Positions 30,933-32,723 of a stretch of 32,723 nucleotides of DNA are shown in pieces. This DNA is from Natrialba aegyptia DSM 13077 (GTDB lineage Archaea > Halobacteriota > Halobacteria > Halobacteriales > Natrialbaceae): contig NZ_AOIP01000020.1 in the NCBI RefSeq assembly GCF_000337535.1, positions 1-32,723 on the forward strand, read 5' to 3'. A model generated the notes under the pieces. It searched no databases, was not told the DNA's origin, and saw nothing but the letters and a program-made list of their open reading frames with translations. Position numbers and translations under genes: made by a program. The number at the start of each line of letters is the position of its first letter. Within the stretch, counting starts at the first letter, position 1.

Positions 30933-31616
30933 CTACCCAAATCCCAGCAACGACCGCAGCGTCCGCGTCCGCACGCCACACTCCGAGGTGAACTCGCAGG
31001 ACTCACACTTCGAGCGGTTGTCCGTCCGCGCCGGCGGGCCGTCTAACTCTCGAACCGTCCGCAGCGCGCGCCGATACCGGGCCTTCCGGCGCGTCGTCAT
31101 CGTCACCGACCGAACCACGCCGTAGGCCGGATACTCGATCCACACCCGTTCGACCGGCGTCTGGTGCTCCCAGGCGAGCGCCTTCGCCGCCGCGACGGCG
31201 TGTACCGACCGAGACTCCCAGACCCCCTGCTCCGGCGGCGAGCCTGTTGCGACCAACACCGGCTCCAGCGGGTCAACGAGCACTTTGTGAACGCGGCCGC
31301 GACAGTCCCGTCCACTCACGATCACATCCCGTTCGTGCGGCTCACAGAGCCGCTGCCAATCGCCGTCGGCCGCGAGTTCATCGCGCGTCTCGGCCAGCGT
31401 CCGCCGGTATGCCGCCGGTGGCCGCGCGATCGGTTCGGATTCGAGTTCGGTTACGGACGCATCGAGCAGGTGCTCGTACCGGGTTGCGAGGTCGCGAATC
31501 GCCTCGACCGCCGGCGGGGGGTCGCGGTCGGTTTCACGAGTACGGGCGTAGTAGCACTTTCGCGGGCAGTAAGCGGCGGTTCGGAGGTCACTGAACGTGA
31601 CGGGAGGACGGGTCAC
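30933..31616 (-). CDS. Cas4-like PD-(D/E)XK family protein, apparently lacking nuclease residues
   Basis: The 227-residue protein has the cysteine arrangement of Cas4/Dna2-type nucleases that hold a [4Fe-4S] cluster: C17 (and C21) in AAYCPRKCYYARTRE, and C204, C207 and C213 in KCESCEFTSECG. The middle region resembles the family core, but GRVD is GRVHKV, and the expected E-x-K before TG-x-PP is VLVATGSPPEQG, so the metal-binding Asp, Glu and Lys appear to be replaced. There is no CRISPR array and no cas gene in the window. The start is GTG at 31616, supported by TATAAAAA at 31639-31646, 26 nt upstream. A DNA-binding or structural role is possible; an active nuclease looks unlikely. Confidence 0.75.
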   Translation of the reverse strand: MTRPPVTFSDLRTAAYCPRKCYYARTRETDRDPPPAVEAIRDLATRYEHLLDASVTELESEPIARPPAAYRRTLAETRDELAADGDWQRLCEPHERDVIVSGRDCRGRVHKVLVDPLEPVLVATGSPPEQGVWESRSVHAVAAAKALAWEHQTPVERVWIEYPAYGVVRSVTMTTRRKARYRRALRTVRELDGPPARTDNRSKCESCEFTSECGVRTRTLRSLLGFG

Positions 31617-31638
31617 GACCGGTTTGGGCGCGGCTTCC

Positions 31639-31646
31639 TATAAAAA
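31639..31646 (-). promoter_or_regulatory. TATA box for the Cas4-like gene
   Basis: The plus-strand sequence TATAAAAA reads TTTTTATA toward the gene and is centred ~26 nt before the GTG start at 31616. This is the clearest TATA box in the window and decides in favour of the GTG start. Confidence 0.65.
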
Positions 31647-31713
31647 CTGTAGCAGCCGATCGCAGTGGGGAAGATTCCTCACCCGGCGGATTCCGCGGGA
31701 TAGACGGACCCGC

Positions 31714-32304
31714 TTAGAAGTCGACGTCCGTTTCCATTCCCTCGGTCGCGTCTTCGAGGCCGTCCTCGCGGACGTCGGTCGCCATCTGCGCCGAAAGGTC
31801 GGCGTCGGCGAGGATGCTGTCGAACTCGTCGCGGTAGCGGTCGTTAGCCGCACGAGACTCGTCTTTGGCCGCGGCGACGCGGCGGAAGCGGCGGATGTCG
31901 GCCGCCGTAACGCCGTACTCCTCGGCGAGCGTTTCGTCGTCTTCCTCGCGGTCGCGGATCGCGACGAGGTCGACTTCGTCGGCGTCGTCCTCGCCGACGA
32001 GATGCAGCGCCATGCGGGCCTCGAAGACCGTTTCGGCGTCGCTTCCGAGGTCGGCCGCGATGGTCGCGTCGTCCCGTCCGTCGTAGAATCCGTTCGCGAC
32101 CGCGATCAACTCCTCGTCTTCGAGGGGCGTTTCGAACTCGTATCGCTCGCGCAGCTGTGTGACGACGCTCTCGAGGCGCTCGTCGTCGGACCGTTCGTCC
32201 CGTTCGAGCGAGCCGCGGGTGTTTTCTTGGGATTCGGTGATGGTCTCTTCGCCGTCGGTAACGTCGGTGAAGATGTCCCGGAGTTCTTCGGTTTTGTCGT
32301 TCAT
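31714..32304 (-). CDS. Conditioned-medium-induced protein 4 (Cmi4)-like haloarchaeal protein
   Basis: The 196-residue soluble protein is very acidic. Its start, MNDKTEELRDIFTDVTDGEE, and the ENTRGSLE segment that follows are those of the haloarchaeal family annotated as conditioned-medium-induced protein 4, first noted in cells responding to high density. I recall the family from its N-terminus and have not checked it by search. Residues ~45-145 are mostly helical, with two helix-turn-helix-like stretches (IAADLGSDAETVFEARMALH and LAEEYGVTAADIRRFRRVAA), which would suit a DNA-binding regulator. The ATG at 32304 has a TATA-like box 28 nt upstream. No cysteine is present. Confidence 0.7.
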   Translation of the reverse strand: MNDKTEELRDIFTDVTDGEETITESQENTRGSLERDERSDDERLESVVTQLRERYEFETPLEDEELIAVANGFYDGRDDATIAADLGSDAETVFEARMALHLVGEDDADEVDLVAIRDREEDDETLAEEYGVTAADIRRFRRVAAAKDESRAANDRYRDEFDSILADADLSAQMATDVREDGLEDATEGMETDVDF

Positions 32305-32328
32305 GGGTGGACACTCCCGAGGGCAGTC

Positions 32329-32335
32329 TATTTAA
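32329..32335 (-). promoter_or_regulatory. TATA-like box for the Cmi4-like gene
   Basis: The plus-strand sequence TATTTAA reads TTAAATA toward the gene, centred ~28 nt before the ATG at 32304, and fits a leaderless promoter. Confidence 0.6.
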
Positions 32336-32453
32336 GGCTGTTGCCAGATGGCAGTGGGCGCAAATCTAACATCGACAACGATTATAAACTTGAAAACTCG
32401 ACTACTATTTCCGCAAGACGGCGGAGAGATCGCCTGTCGTGCGGTGTGGCAAG

Positions 32454-32459
32454 AATTAA
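32454..32459 (+). promoter_or_regulatory. TATA-like box for the terminal Fe-S oxidoreductase-like gene
   Basis: AATTAA is centred about 29 nt before the ATG at 32485, the same spacing as the other putative leaderless promoters here. Confidence 0.5.
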
Positions 32460-32484
32460 GTCACGCCCCACCCCGTGGTTGAAC

Positions 32485-32723
32485 ATGAACACCATAGCAC
32501 AGGCGGCCGAAGGACGGGAGACCTACCTGGGGATCAGTGACGTTGGCTACGTCCTGTTCTATCTCCTCGTGGCGATCGCCGTCACCGTTTTCGCCTACGG
32601 CGTCTATCAGCGCGTCCGGCGGTACACGCGGGGTGACGACGATCCCTTCGATCGCGTCTCCGACCTGTCGAACCGCGTCGTGAGTAGCGCCAAGATCGTG
32701 CTCTCGAACGAGAAACAGTTCAA
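32485..32723 (+). CDS. N-terminal part of a membrane-anchored Fe-S oxidoreductase-like protein, 3' truncated by the window
   Basis: Seventy-nine codons are present before the window ends. The start MNTIAQAAEGRETYLGISDV is followed by one hydrophobic helix (GYVLFYLLVAIAVTVFAYGV), a basic stretch (YQRVRRYTRG), and NRVVSSAKIVLSNEKQF. This is the N-terminus I associate with haloarchaeal heterodisulfide-reductase-related (HdrD/CCG-type) iron-sulfur proteins with a nitrate-reductase-gamma-like membrane part. The iron-sulfur and CCG domains would lie beyond the window, so the family call rests on the N-terminus alone. It is divergent from the Cmi4-like gene. Confidence 0.6.
   Translation, partial: MNTIAQAAEGRETYLGISDVGYVLFYLLVAIAVTVFAYGVYQRVRRYTRGDDDPFDRVSDLSNRVVSSAKIVLSNEKQF

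Noticed and set aside
30933..31616. Possible CRISPR-Cas locus around the Cas4-like gene
   Set aside because: There are no direct repeats with spacers and no other cas genes in the window, and the protein itself seems to lack the nuclease residues.

Overview
The window is a piece of haloarchaeal chromosome, probably from the Natrialbaceae or a near relative. The base composition is high in GC, the proteins are very rich in Asp and Glu, and many genes have a TATA-like box 26-30 nt before the start codon with almost no room for a leader. Several genes are typical of haloarchaea: the 129-residue 2Fe-2S ferredoxin, a Cmi4-type protein, a DUF5828 protein and a COG2150 ACT regulator. The family-level placement is inference. 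The first 25 bases are a Tn5/Nextera sequencing adapter, so position 1 is an assembly contig end and not genomic DNA.

Region 1 (26-5820) starts with the 3' end of a beta-propeller-like gene and a ferredoxin, then holds two intact PiT phosphate permeases on the minus strand and several broken genes. These are an internally deleted third PiT permease (1158-1493), the C-terminal half of a universal stress protein (3729-3956), and a small membrane-protein gene with a probable frameshift (3997-4439). Between the permeases lies a two-helix membrane protein whose tail is 18 exact-length tetrapeptide repeats.

Region 2 (5968-15636) is a conserved housekeeping stretch. It has an SLC13-type carrier with two TrkA_C domains divergent from hisA, a GNAT acetyltransferase convergent with trkH, a small membrane protein, hisB, a zinc-ribbon protein, an ACT-domain regulator followed by a YigZ/IMPACT protein, and two uncharacterised membrane proteins.

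Region 3 (15713-24732) has a dicarboxylate/amino-acid:cation symporter followed by a HemL-like class III aminotransferase, an S9 prolyl oligopeptidase-type peptidase, a DUF2892 protein, a cupin, uracil phosphoribosyltransferase, a DUF5828 protein and a third, more divergent PiT-type permease.

Region 4 (24733-32723) has a frameshifted small membrane-protein gene, a four-helix membrane protein, a CNNM/CorC-type protein, a glutaredoxin overlapping a peroxiredoxin-fold protein that has no cysteine, threonylcarbamoyl-AMP synthase and a DUF2391 protein. An AT-rich island (about 29800-30930) follows, with one orphan membrane-anchored protein and one broken gene. The window ends with a Cas4-like protein that has kept its iron-sulfur cysteines but lacks the usual nuclease residues, a Cmi4-type protein, and the start of a membrane-anchored Fe-S oxidoreductase-like gene.

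I see no CRISPR array, rRNA, tRNA, complete insertion sequence or replication origin. The most distinctive features are the gene decay around the PiT paralogues, the tetrapeptide-repeat protein, the glutaredoxin and Cys-less peroxiredoxin pair, and the residue-depleted Cas4-like protein. None of them amounts to a clearly new multi-gene system.
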